This document shows, piece by piece, positions 1 through 7,438 of a DNA stretch of 16,437 bases. The DNA lies in assembly GCA_050251575.1 (NCBI GenBank), contig JBFWMP010000050.1, positions 1 to 16,437 on the forward strand. Reading direction: 5' to 3'. The notes under the pieces are model-generated. The model was not told the origin of the DNA and did not search any database. It was given only the letters and a program-made list of their open reading frames with translations. Positions within the stretch are counted from its first letter, which is position 1; each line of letters begins with the position of its first letter. Both the position numbers and the translations under genes were made by a program. The stretch is from X23 sp050251575. Its GTDB lineage: Bacteria; Bacillota; Clostridia; SK-Y3.

Positions 1-758
1 ATTTTGGAGATGAATCCTATAGAGATGGCTATGATCTAACATCCTTACAATTCTTTGATAAGCTTAGAAATTCGGATGTGATGCCTACAACATCTCAGGT
101 TACTCCTGCTGCTTTTGAAGAAGTTTTCAAGAGAGAAATACAAGACCATGATAGTATTATTTGCATTACGCTTTCATCTAAAGCCAGCGGAACGTATCAA
201 TCGGCAGTACTAGCTAAGAATAGTGTAGAACATGCACATATAGAAGTGATTGATTCTATGTCGTTATCCTTGGGTTGTGGGATGGTTGTGATTGAAGCTG
301 CTAAAATGGCACAAGAGGGGAAACCCAAGGAAGAAATAGTTCAACATATCACTGATTTGTTGGATAGGATAGAAATTTACTTTATAGTAGATACCTTAGA
401 GTATCTGAAAAAAGGTGGAAGAATTAACCTTGCTACTGCGGTAATTGGGAATATTTTAAATATAAAGCCTGTATTAGGAGTTAGAGAGGGTTTGGTTGTT
501 CCTATAGATAAAATCCGCGGAAGTAAAAAAGTGATTCCAAAGATGATTGAATTAATGAAAATGAAAGGTGTCCATTTATCTGATGAAATCGTAGGTTTGG
601 CTCATGGAGCCATACCTGATAAAATATTAGAGATAAAGGAAGCAATTGAGACTGAATTTCATCCTAAAGGTTTTATTATTACAGAGGTAGGAAGTGTAAT
701 AGGTGCTCATGCAGGACCTGGCATTCTGGGAATATTTTTCATTAGGTCAAAATCATAA
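1..758 (+). CDS. DegV family fatty-acid-binding protein, 5'-truncated by the window edge
   Basis: The reading frame is open from base 3 (codons F-G-D-E-S-Y-R-D-G) with no stop back to the edge. The GTG/ATG codons at 78-83 are therefore internal, not the start. About 252 residues are visible; DegV proteins are usually near 280-290, so roughly 30-40 N-terminal residues lie outside. Family hallmarks are present: the GDESYRDG segment, PTTSQ at about bases 84-98, a SSKASGTYQSA loop, a DTLEYLKKGGRI helix in the middle, and the C-terminal AHAGPGILG motif. DegV proteins bind a single fatty acid in a pocket between two domains; some feed exogenous fatty acids to FakA kinase. No partner gene is visible. 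It is probably transcribed separately from gapA, which has its own promoter. Family assignment is secure; the specific lipid role is inferred. Confidence 0.93.
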   Translation, partial: FGDESYRDGYDLTSLQFFDKLRNSDVMPTTSQVTPAAFEEVFKREIQDHDSIICITLSSKASGTYQSAVLAKNSVEHAHIEVIDSMSLSLGCGMVVIEAAKMAQEGKPKEEIVQHITDLLDRIEIYFIVDTLEYLKKGGRINLATAVIGNILNIKPVLGVREGLVVPIDKIRGSKKVIPKMIELMKMKGVHLSDEIVGLAHGAIPDKILEIKEAIETEFHPKGFIITEVGSVIGAHAGPGILGIFFIRSKS

Positions 759-768
759 AATAACATAA

Positions 769-831
769 AGGCAATGAGAACGGCTCTTGACCGCTCGATG
801 ATGAGCAGTCAAGAGCCGTTCTCATTTGCCT
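769..831. repeat. Long near-perfect hairpin downstream of degV
   Basis: A 19-bp perfect stem (773-791 with 808-826) is extended outward by AGGC/GCCT with one bulged T. It is continued inward by a second stem, GCTC (793-796) with GAGC (803-806), around a GATGAT loop. It starts 10 bases after the degV stop. No T-run follows (TCTGGCATAA), so it is not a textbook terminator, though it could stop or stabilise the degV transcript. The symmetry suggests one copy of a dispersed intergenic palindrome. Confidence 0.75.
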
Positions 832-947
832 CTGGCATAATGCACAAAAAAAATAGTATAAAGATATAGTATTTTGGAAATGTTTAAAAAGAACTGCTAG
901 TGATTATAAATTGGTCGTTAAGTATTTGACTATTTTTGGCGAATCTC

Positions 948-976
948 TTGAAAACTCATTTGAAATAATGTAAAAT
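948..976 (+). promoter_or_regulatory. Probable sigma-A promoter of gapA
   Basis: The -35 box TTGAAA (948-953) and -10 box TAAAAT (971-976) are separated by exactly 17 bases. Transcription would start near 983, giving a leader of about 95 nt. It is the best promoter match in the 319-base gap between degV and gapA. Confidence 0.6.
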
Positions 977-1014
977 GTAGTCGGCGATGCAGGAAAGTGT
1001 TGCTAAATGGCTAT

Positions 1015-1032
1015 AAGCTATGAAAATAGCTT
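1015..1032 (+). other. Small GAAA-tetraloop hairpin in the gapA leader
   Basis: AAGCTAT (1015-1021) and ATAGCTT (1026-1032) form a 7-bp stem closed by a GAAA loop, about 30 bases upstream of the gapA ribosome binding site. GNRA-type loops stabilise RNA hairpins, so this may be a 5' mRNA stabiliser; the function is inferred. Confidence 0.4.
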
Positions 1033-1077
1033 TACATATTGTGCATTATGATTATTACATACTAGGAGGATGATTCT

Positions 1078-2091
1078 ATGGTAGTAAAAGTAGGTATAAA
1101 TGGTTTTGGAAGAATTGGAAGAAATGCTTTCAAGGTAATTATGGAAAAGTTTGCTGGTCAAATTGAGGTTGTGGCGATTAATGATTTAACAGATTCTAAA
1201 ACTCTTGCACATCTGTTAAAATATGATTCTTGTTATGGTAAATTTAATGGTACGGTAGAAGTTAAAGAAGGCGCTATCGTTGTAAATGGAAAAGAAATAA
1301 AGATTGTAGCTGAAAGAGATCCGGCTAATCTACCGTGGGGAGAGCTTGGAGCACAAATCATTATTGAATCTACGGGTTTATTTACTAAGAAAGAAGCTGC
1401 TGAAAAACACTTGAAGGCTGGAGCAAAAAAGGTTATTATCTCAGCTCCTGCAAAAGATGAAGATATTACGATTGTTATGGGTGTTAATGAAGATCAATAT
1501 GATCCTGCAAACCATAATATCATATCAAATGCTTCTTGTACTACAAACTGTCTCGCACCTTTTGCCAAGGTCATTGACACTGAATTTGGTATTGTAAAAG
1601 GTTTAATGACAACAATTCATTCTTATACAAATGACCAAAGAATATTGGATTTGCCTCATGAGGATTTAAGGAGAGCAAGAGCAGCAGCTCTTTCGATGAT
1701 CCCGACAACAACGGGTGCTGCAAAAGCTGTTGCGTTAGTTTTGCCGCAGCTTAAAGGAAAATTCAATGGTTACGCGCTGAGAGTCCCGACTCCAACAGTT
1801 TCTATCGTAGATATGGTTATTGAAACTGCAAAACCTGTAACCAAGGAAGCTGTTAACGAAATGTTTAAGAAAGCTGCTGAAGGTTCATTGAAAGGTATTC
1901 TTGGATATTCTGAAGAATTATTAGTATCGATAGATTATAAGGGCGATGACAGATCATCCATTATTGATGGATTGTCAACCATGGTAATAGGAGATAATAT
2001 GGTTAAGATTGTATCCTGGTATGATAATGAATGGGGATATTCTAACAGAATCGTTGACCTTGTAAATTACATCGCTAGCAAAGGTATTTAA
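1078..2091 (+). CDS. gapA: Glyceraldehyde-3-phosphate dehydrogenase, type I, NAD-dependent
   Basis: This cytosolic glycolytic enzyme oxidises and phosphorylates glyceraldehyde-3-phosphate to 1,3-bisphosphoglycerate with NAD. The 337-residue length is normal. The N-terminal Rossmann motif GINGFGRIGR is at residues 7-16 and the NAD-ribose acidic residue lies in AINDLTD (33-39). The catalytic cysteine is Cys154 in SNASCTTNC, with His181 in TTIHSYTND. The ILDLPHEDLRRARAAA segment (189-204) keeps the Leu-Pro pair seen in glycolytic NAD-specific enzymes. The C-terminal SWYDNEWGYSNR (313-324) is typical. The start is fixed by AGGAGGA at 1064-1070, eight bases before ATG. It heads the glycolytic cluster. 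No CggR-type repressor gene precedes it, unlike Bacillus, and the pgk fusion follows after 200 bases. Confidence 0.98.
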   Translation: MVVKVGINGFGRIGRNAFKVIMEKFAGQIEVVAINDLTDSKTLAHLLKYDSCYGKFNGTVEVKEGAIVVNGKEIKIVAERDPANLPWGELGAQIIIESTGLFTKKEAAEKHLKAGAKKVIISAPAKDEDITIVMGVNEDQYDPANHNIISNASCTTNCLAPFAKVIDTEFGIVKGLMTTIHSYTNDQRILDLPHEDLRRARAAALSMIPTTTGAAKAVALVLPQLKGKFNGYALRVPTPTVSIVDMVIETAKPVTKEAVNEMFKKAAEGSLKGILGYSEELLVSIDYKGDDRSSIIDGLSTMVIGDNMVKIVSWYDNEWGYSNRIVDLVNYIASKGI

Positions 2092-2136
2092 CTCAATAGT
2101 GGGGAGGGGGAGTATTCTTTAAGCCTCACAGTGTAA

Positions 2137-2173
2137 AAGTATATGTAACACTAGTACCCTATACTTCTATAAT
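2137..2173 (+). promoter_or_regulatory. Possible promoter with overlapping palindrome upstream of pgk/tpi
   Basis: A perfect TATAAT (2168-2173) lies 17 bases after GTAACA (2145-2150), a 4/6 match to the -35 consensus. AAGTATA (2137-2143) and TATACTT (2160-2166) form an inverted repeat embracing the spacer, which could be an operator or a hairpin in readthrough mRNA. Use of this start would leave a leader of about 110 nt before pgk. I see no clear terminator after gapA, so readthrough from the gapA promoter is also likely. Confidence 0.35.
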
Positions 2174-2291
2174 AGCTCCCAATAGTTAATAATGGGTCCA
2201 GTTTTGTAATGTATCTGAAATGCGTTATAGGACGGGGCTCTTTTGGAATTAATTTTGTTAATTTTCAAAGACTGATAAGAGGTGACTGTTT

Positions 2292-4232
2292 ATGATGAAT
2301 AAAAAGACTATTGAAGATATCCTGGTAAATGGAAAGAAAGTATTGGTGCGCTGTGACTTTAATGTGCCACTAGATCAAAATAAAAATATAACTGATGAGA
2401 ACCGTATTGTTGGGGCGTTGCCAACAATCAAATATCTAATGAGACAGGGTGCTAAGGTAATACTTTGCTCACATCTGGGAAGACCTAAGGGTGAGTTTGA
2501 TCAGAAGTATAGCCTTAAGCCTATTGCCAAAAGATTAAGCGAGCTGCTGGATAAAGAAGTTGTTATGGCGGAAGATGTCATTGGAAATAGTGCTAAAGCG
2601 GCGATTGCAAGCATGAAGAATGGTGATGTTGTATTACTGGAAAATGTCAGGTTTCACAAAGAAGAAGAGAAAAATATTCCGGAGTTTTCAAAAGCACTTG
2701 CATCCTTGGCCGATATATTTGTAAATGATGCATTTGGCACTGCACATAGAGCGCATGCTTCAACAGCTGGAGTTGCTGATTATCTTCCTGCAGTAGCCGG
2801 GTACTTGATTCAAAAAGAACTGGAAATTATGGGGAAGGCCTTGTCGAATCCTGAAAGGCCTTTTATAGCCATTCTTGGTGGTGCGAAAGTATCAGATAAG
2901 ATTGGCGTTATAGAAAGTCTTTTAGAAAAAGTAGATTCACTAATCATTGGTGGAGGGATGGCATATACTTTCTTAAAAGCCAAGGGATATAAGATTGGAA
3001 ATTCAATCTGTGAAGATGATAAGCTTGATTTAGCAAGAAAGCTTATGCAAAAAGCTGAGGAAAAGGGCGTGGATATTCTGTTGCCTGTAGGGAGTATTAT
3101 TGCAGATGAATTCAAGCCCGATGCAAACTCCATGTATGTTCCATCCGATGCTATGCCTGATGGATGGATGGGCGTGGATATAGGTCATATCACAGTTGAA
3201 AAATTTGCGAAAGTAATCAAAAAGGCAAAAACGATTATTTGGAATGGTCCGATGGGAGTTTTTGAATTTCCTAGATTTGCAGAAGGTACAAAAGAAATTG
3301 CTGAGTATGTTGCCAAGGCCGATGCTGTTACAATTATTGGTGGAGGAGATTCTGCTGCAGCAGTTGAACAATTGGGATATGCAGATAGAATGACACATAT
3401 TTCTACCGGTGGTGGTGCTTCTCTTGAATTTCTTGAAGGTAAAAAGCTCCCGGGAATTGCAGTATTAGATGATAGGAATCCAAGGAAAAAAATCATGGCA
3501 GGGAACTGGAAGATGAATAAAACTCCAACAGAAGCAGTTGCTTTAGTAAAAGAGATGAAACCTCTGGTAGCGAATGCAGATGCAGAAGTAGTTATATGTC
3601 CTCCGTTTGTTTGTATTCCGGCAGTGATGGAAGCCATAGAGGGGTCTGATATTGCAGTTGGTGCACAAAATATGTACTTTGAAGAAAAAGGTGCCTATAC
3701 AGGAGAAATTGCTCCTGAGATGTTGGTTGACTTAGGAGTAAAATACGTGATTATTGGACATTCTGAAAGAAGACAATATTTTGCGGAAACTAATGAAACT
3801 GTAAATAAAAAGGTCATTGTTGCATTTAAACATGGACTGATTCCTATCGTGTGCGTAGGAGAAGCTCTTGAACAAAGAGAACAGGGAATCACCAATGACC
3901 TCATAAAGATGCAGACAAAGATAGCATTAAAAGGTTTGACTGTGAAGCAGGTAGAACAAATAATCATAGCTTACGAGCCTATATGGGCAATCGGGACAGG
4001 TAAGACTGCCACTTCCGAGCAGGCAAATGAAGTATGTGCGGTTATAAGAGATACTATTAAAGAATTGTTTGGTGAAGAAATATCCATGCAGGTGAAAATC
4101 CAGTATGGTGGAAGTGTAAATGCAGCAAATGCGAAGGAATTGATGAGTATGCCGGATATTGACGGTGGTTTAGTCGGTGGTGCAAGCTTAAAGGCAGATG
4201 AGTTTAGTAAAATAGTAAAATATAATGGCTAA
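2292..4232 (+). CDS. pgk/tpi: Bifunctional phosphoglycerate kinase / triosephosphate isomerase fusion
   Basis: A single 646-residue frame joins two complete cytosolic glycolytic enzymes. PGK (about residues 1-395) makes ATP from 1,3-bisphosphoglycerate. It shows VRCDFNVPL (19-27), HLGRP (61-65), LENVRFH (116-122), GGAKVSDKI (196-204), NGPMGVFE (318-325) and the nucleotide-loop GGGDSAAA (350-357). TIM (about 398-646) interconverts dihydroxyacetone phosphate and glyceraldehyde-3-phosphate. It shows GNWKMNK with catalytic Lys407, GHSERR with His490, AYEPIWAIGTGKTAT with Glu562, and the phosphate loops YGGSV (605-609) and GLVGGASL (626-633). The linker is only a few residues (DDRNPRKK). Start ATG is 2292, after AGAGGTGA. 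PGK-TIM fusions are known from Thermotoga. An A7 run at 3486-3492 and an in-frame Met402 preceded by AAGGA sit at the joint, so separate products remain possible. Confidence 0.95.
   Translation: MMNKKTIEDILVNGKKVLVRCDFNVPLDQNKNITDENRIVGALPTIKYLMRQGAKVILCSHLGRPKGEFDQKYSLKPIAKRLSELLDKEVVMAEDVIGNSAKAAIASMKNGDVVLLENVRFHKEEEKNIPEFSKALASLADIFVNDAFGTAHRAHASTAGVADYLPAVAGYLIQKELEIMGKALSNPERPFIAILGGAKVSDKIGVIESLLEKVDSLIIGGGMAYTFLKAKGYKIGNSICEDDKLDLARKLMQKAEEKGVDILLPVGSIIADEFKPDANSMYVPSDAMPDGWMGVDIGHITVEKFAKVIKKAKTIIWNGPMGVFEFPRFAEGTKEIAEYVAKADAVTIIGGGDSAAAVEQLGYADRMTHISTGGGASLEFLEGKKLPGIAVLDDRNPRKKIMAGNWKMNKTPTEAVALVKEMKPLVANADAEVVICPPFVCIPAVMEAIEGSDIAVGAQNMYFEEKGAYTGEIAPEMLVDLGVKYVIIGHSERRQYFAETNETVNKKVIVAFKHGLIPIVCVGEALEQREQGITNDLIKMQTKIALKGLTVKQVEQIIIAYEPIWAIGTGKTATSEQANEVCAVIRDTIKELFGEEISMQVKIQYGGSVNAANAKELMSMPDIDGGLVGGASLKADEFSKIVKYNG
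3482..3497 (+). promoter_or_regulatory. Possible internal ribosome binding site and ATG for stand-alone TIM
   Basis: AAGGA (3482-3486) lies eight bases before ATG 3495-3497, which is in frame and encodes Met402 of the fusion. Initiation here would give a 245-residue protein starting M-A-G-N-W-K-M-N, essentially a normal bacterial TIM. The Shine-Dalgarno match is modest and overlaps an A7 run. Confidence 0.35.
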
Positions 4233-4235
4233 TTA

Positions 4236-4323
4236 AGTGGGGAGTGGAGAGTGGACAGTGGAGAGTGATCAGCTTTAGTTCGAGGGATACTTCTCCTCAC
4301 TCCCCACTCATCACTCCTCACTA
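4236..4323. repeat. GTGGGGAGT-type inverted repeat between pgk/tpi and gpmI
   Basis: The left arm (4236-4269) is built of variants of the unit AGTGGGGAGTGG. The right arm (4293-4323) holds the complementary units, including CACTCCCCACT. AGTGGGGAGTG (4236-4246) and CACTCCCCACT (4298-4308) are an exact 11-bp inverted repeat. The element fills almost the whole gap between the fusion stop and the gpmI ribosome binding site. Read as protein it makes the spurious SPLITPH-type extension ahead of gpmI. Related copies lie at 5873-6072 and 7439-7488. Confidence 0.8.
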
Positions 4324-4348
4324 CGAGCTGCTATGTGAGGAGAATTCT

Positions 4349-5884
4349 ATGAGAGATAAGCTAGTGATGTTAGTTGTCCTTGATGGATATGGGTTGAATG
4401 AGTTAGAGAAGGGTAATGCGATAAAAGCAGCAGCTACGCCTAACTTAGATGGATTTATCAAGGAATACCCTAATACCATTATTCACTGCAGTGGATTTGA
4501 TGTTGGATTACCAGAAGGACAAATGGGTAATTCAGAAGTCGGTCATACTAATATTGGTGCCGGTAGAATTGTATATCAAGAGTTAACGCGTATCACCAAG
4601 TCTATTAGGGACGAAGATTTTTATCATAATCAAACACTATTAAAAGCTATAGATAATTGCAAAAAGCATGGTTCTAAGCTTCATCTCTATGGACTGCTCT
4701 CTGATGGCGGTGTGCATAGTCATACTGAGCACTTGTATGCTCTGTTGGAGCTTGCAAAAAGAGAAGGCTTAGAAGATGTATATATTCATTGCTTCTTAGA
4801 TGGCAGAGATGTCCCTCCAAATTCAGGAAGAGCATTTGTTCAACAGCTTGTTGAAAAGCTCAGGATTATTGGCATAGGTCAAATTGCGACTGTGATGGGA
4901 AGATATTATGCAATGGATCGTGACAATAGGTGGGATAGGGTGCAAAAGGCTTATGATGCGATGGTACTTGCCGAAGGATTAACTTGTGAGTCGGCTGTGA
5001 CCGCAGTTGAAAGATCCTATAATGAAAAGATAACGGATGAATTTGTTCTTCCTACTATCATTACTAAAGAGACAAAGCCTGTAGCAACCATTGAAGAAAA
5101 TGATTCTATTCTATTTTTCAATTTCCGTCCGGATAGAGCAAGAGAGATAACCCGTGCGTTTGTAGATCCTGATTTCAAAGGTTTTGATAGAAGAAATGGA
5201 TATTTTTCATTGTTTTATGGTTGCATGACCCAGTATGACGCTGAGATGCCCAATGTTGATGTAGCATTTAAACCACACGAACTAACGAATACCTTTGGTG
5301 AATATATCAGTCAAGAAGGATATCGGCAGCTAAGAATTGCAGAGACTGAGAAATATGCGCATGTAACTTTCTTTTTTAATGGTGGGGTGGAAGCGGTCTG
5401 TACAGGTGAGGATAGAGTGCTTATACCGTCGCCAAAGGTAGCGACTTATGATTTGCAGCCTGAAATGAGTGCATATGAAGTAACAGAAGAGGTAATTAAG
5501 AGAATTGGTTCAAAAGAATATGATGTAATCATATTAAATTATGCAAACTGTGATATGGTCGGACATACCGGCGTATTCGATGCGGCTGTAAAAGCTGTTG
5601 AAGTCGTAGATGAATGTATAGGCAGAGTTGTAGAGGCTGTGCAGGCACAGAATGGAGTCATTTTGATTACCGCAGATCATGGGAATTCAGATCAAATGAT
5701 AGATTATGAAACAGGAGCCCCATTTACTGCACATACCACCAATGTAGTACCACTCATTATGATTGGGAATCAAGGCAAACTTAAAAAGGGCAGATTAGCA
5801 GATATTGCACCAACCATGTTGGACATTATGGGGTTGAAAAAGCCGGAAGAAATGACCGGACAAAGCCTAGTTAGTGAGGAGTGA
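4349..5884 (+). CDS. gpmI: 2,3-bisphosphoglycerate-independent phosphoglycerate mutase
   Basis: This Mn-dependent alkaline-phosphatase-superfamily enzyme interconverts 3- and 2-phosphoglycerate in the cytosol. From ATG 4349 it is 511 residues, the normal size. That start has TGAGGAG at 4336-4342, whereas the longer open frame from 4244 only translates intergenic repeat. Visible motifs: VVLDGYG with metal ligand Asp12, GQMGNSEVGHTNIGAGR with nucleophile Ser62, FLDGRDVPP, MGRYYAMDRDNRWDR, FFNFRPDRAREIT, NYANCDMVGHTG and ITADHGNSD. The last residues (VSEE) and the TGA stop lie in a GTGAGGAGTGA repeat, so the C-terminus appears to end in element sequence. The gene lies between the PGK product and the enolase substrate in pathway order. 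Confidence 0.97.
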   Translation: MRDKLVMLVVLDGYGLNELEKGNAIKAAATPNLDGFIKEYPNTIIHCSGFDVGLPEGQMGNSEVGHTNIGAGRIVYQELTRITKSIRDEDFYHNQTLLKAIDNCKKHGSKLHLYGLLSDGGVHSHTEHLYALLELAKREGLEDVYIHCFLDGRDVPPNSGRAFVQQLVEKLRIIGIGQIATVMGRYYAMDRDNRWDRVQKAYDAMVLAEGLTCESAVTAVERSYNEKITDEFVLPTIITKETKPVATIEENDSILFFNFRPDRAREITRAFVDPDFKGFDRRNGYFSLFYGCMTQYDAEMPNVDVAFKPHELTNTFGEYISQEGYRQLRIAETEKYAHVTFFFNGGVEAVCTGEDRVLIPSPKVATYDLQPEMSAYEVTEEVIKRIGSKEYDVIILNYANCDMVGHTGVFDAAVKAVEVVDECIGRVVEAVQAQNGVILITADHGNSDQMIDYETGAPFTAHTTNVVPLIMIGNQGKLKKGRLADIAPTMLDIMGLKKPEEMTGQSLVSEE

Positions 5885-6072
5885 ACAGTGGATAGTGGGG
5901 AGTAAACCCATTGTAGAGAACTGTAACACTTTATATTATATATTTGATTTTTGAAGATTGTTTGCAAGTTAGAATATTTTTCATATACACTATTTAACAT
6001 TAGGTGGTGGTTATGGATGGATAATAGGATGTGGATAAAAAAGTTCCCACTCCTTACTCCCCACTCCCCACT
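5873..6072. repeat. 200-bp interval bounded by GTGGGGAGT-type inverted repeats between gpmI and eno
   Basis: The left end (5873-5904) carries AGTGAGGAGTGA and AGTGGGGAGT. The right end (6046-6072) carries CCCACTCCTTACT and two overlapping copies of ACTCCCCACT (6056-6065 and 6063-6072), each the exact complement of 5894-5903. The AT-rich core has no gene. The left end overlaps the gpmI stop codon. The arrangement resembles a small non-coding mobile or REP-like element, but no target-site duplication is obvious. Confidence 0.65.
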
Positions 6073-6106
6073 TAAATATATATATACAATGAGAGGAGAA
6101 AACAAA

Positions 6107-7426
6107 ATGAAACAGTATATTGAAATTCAAGACGTTTTTGCAAGAGAAATTATGGATTCCAGAGGAAATCCTACAGTTGAGGTGGAAGTAGTAGTAGAGG
6201 GAGGTTATGTTGGTAGAGCAGCAGTGCCGTCCGGAGCATCCACCGGTGCTTTTGAAGCGGTTGAATTAAGAGATGGTGATAAGGATAGATATCTTGGAAG
6301 AGGCGTACAAAAGGCAGTTGATAATGTCAATGACGAAATTGCAGAATCAATCATTGGCATGAATGTATTAGATCAAGTGGCGATAGACAAGACTATGATT
6401 TCTCTTGATGGTACTCCTAACAAGGGAAGATTAGGTGCTAATGCAATATTAGGTGTATCTATGGCTTGTGCAAAGGCAGCAGCTGAAGCTCTTGGAGTAA
6501 GCCTATACCAATATATTGGTGGTGTAAACGCAAAGACTTTACCGGTTCCTATGATGAACATCATCAATGGCGGCAAGCACGCAGATAACAGTGTAAATAT
6601 TCAGGAATTCATGATTATGCCGGTAGGAGCTACTTCTTTTAAGTCAGCACTTCAAATGTGTGCAGAAGTATTCCATAATCTTAAAAAAGTATTAAGCTCA
6701 AAAGGTTATAGCACAGCTGTTGGAGATGAAGGTGGATTCGCACCTAACTTAAAGAGTGATGAAGAAGCAATTCAGGTAATTCTTGAAGCTGTAGAAAAAG
6801 CTGGTTTCAAGCCTGGTGATGATTTCAGAATTGCTATTGATGCTGCTGCTACTGAGATGTATGAAGAAGCAAAGGCAAAGGGCCAAGAAGGAAGCTATTA
6901 TTTCTGGAAGTCTGATATTATGAAGACAAAGCAAGAAATGATAAATTATTGGGCTGAATTAGCTGCGAAATATCCAATTATTTCTTTAGAAGATGGCGTT
7001 TCAGAAGAAGATTGGGAAGGCTGGAAGATGCTTACTGAAGCATTAGGTGAAAAGATTCAGTTAGTTGGAGATGACCTTTTTGTTACCAATACTGAAAGAC
7101 TTGAAAAGGGTATCAAAATGGGCGTAGCAAATTCTATTCTTATTAAGGTAAATCAAATTGGTACTTTAACTGAAACATTGGAAGCTATTGAAATGGCTAA
7201 TAGAGCAGGTTATACAGCAGTAACTTCACATAGATCCGGTGAGACAGAAGATGCTACTATTGCGGATATCGCAGTGGCTACTAACTCCGGACAAATTAAA
7301 ACCGGGGCTCCTTCCAGAACTGATCGTGTTGCAAAATACAATCAATTGCTGAGGATAGAAGAAGAATTGGATGATGTTGCCGAGTACATGGGATTGAAAG
7401 CTTGGTTCAACTTAAAGAATAAATAA
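6107..7426 (+). CDS. eno: Enolase (phosphopyruvate hydratase)
   Basis: Enolase dehydrates 2-phosphoglycerate to phosphoenolpyruvate in the cytosol, using two Mg ions. From ATG 6107 it is 439 residues, normal length. That start has GAGAGGAGA at 6091-6099, and the upstream open frame from 5951 is intergenic repeat. Conserved parts: DSRGNPTVEVEV (17-28), catalytic loop SGAS (42-45), NIINGGKHADN (151-161), GDEGGFAPN with general acid/base Glu208, metal ligands Asp245, Glu295 in SLEDG and Asp322 in GDD, LIKVNQIGT with catalytic Lys347, SHRSGETED (374-382) and QIKTGAPSR with Lys398. It closes the glycolytic cluster. Expression may come from upstream readthrough; a weak TTGCAA-TATACA pair in the preceding spacer is the only local promoter candidate. 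Confidence 0.98.
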   Translation: MKQYIEIQDVFAREIMDSRGNPTVEVEVVVEGGYVGRAAVPSGASTGAFEAVELRDGDKDRYLGRGVQKAVDNVNDEIAESIIGMNVLDQVAIDKTMISLDGTPNKGRLGANAILGVSMACAKAAAEALGVSLYQYIGGVNAKTLPVPMMNIINGGKHADNSVNIQEFMIMPVGATSFKSALQMCAEVFHNLKKVLSSKGYSTAVGDEGGFAPNLKSDEEAIQVILEAVEKAGFKPGDDFRIAIDAAATEMYEEAKAKGQEGSYYFWKSDIMKTKQEMINYWAELAAKYPIISLEDGVSEEDWEGWKMLTEALGEKIQLVGDDLFVTNTERLEKGIKMGVANSILIKVNQIGTLTETLEAIEMANRAGYTAVTSHRSGETEDATIADIAVATNSGQIKTGAPSRTDRVAKYNQLLRIEEELDDVAEYMGLKAWFNLKNK

Positions 7427-7438
7427 GAAGCAGTGTTT

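Larger units (their letters stand above)
836..1050. repeat. 11-bp inverted repeat pair bracketing the gapA promoter
   Basis: CATAATGCACA at 836-846 and its exact reverse complement TGTGCATTATG at 1040-1050 lie 193 bases apart, one upstream of the -35 box and one in the leader just ahead of the ribosome binding site. They could be paired operator half-sites or simply chance. No regulator gene is adjacent. Confidence 0.4.

Noticed and set aside
78..83. GTG/ATG as the start of the DegV protein
   Set aside because: The frame is open to the window edge and the upstream residues GDESYRDG are conserved DegV sequence.
2810..3967. Minus-strand open frames inside pgk/tpi
   Set aside because: They are antisense to strongly conserved enzyme sequence, have no recognisable motif, and lack ribosome binding sites.
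4244..4348. Longer gpmI start adding 35 residues
   Set aside because: The extension translates the GTGGGGAGT repeat and has no ribosome binding site; ATG 4349 has TGAGGAG and begins the conserved mutase N-terminus.
5951..6106. Longer eno start adding 52 residues
   Set aside because: The extra residues come from the inverted-repeat spacer; ATG 6107 has GAGAGGAGA and matches the enolase N-terminus.
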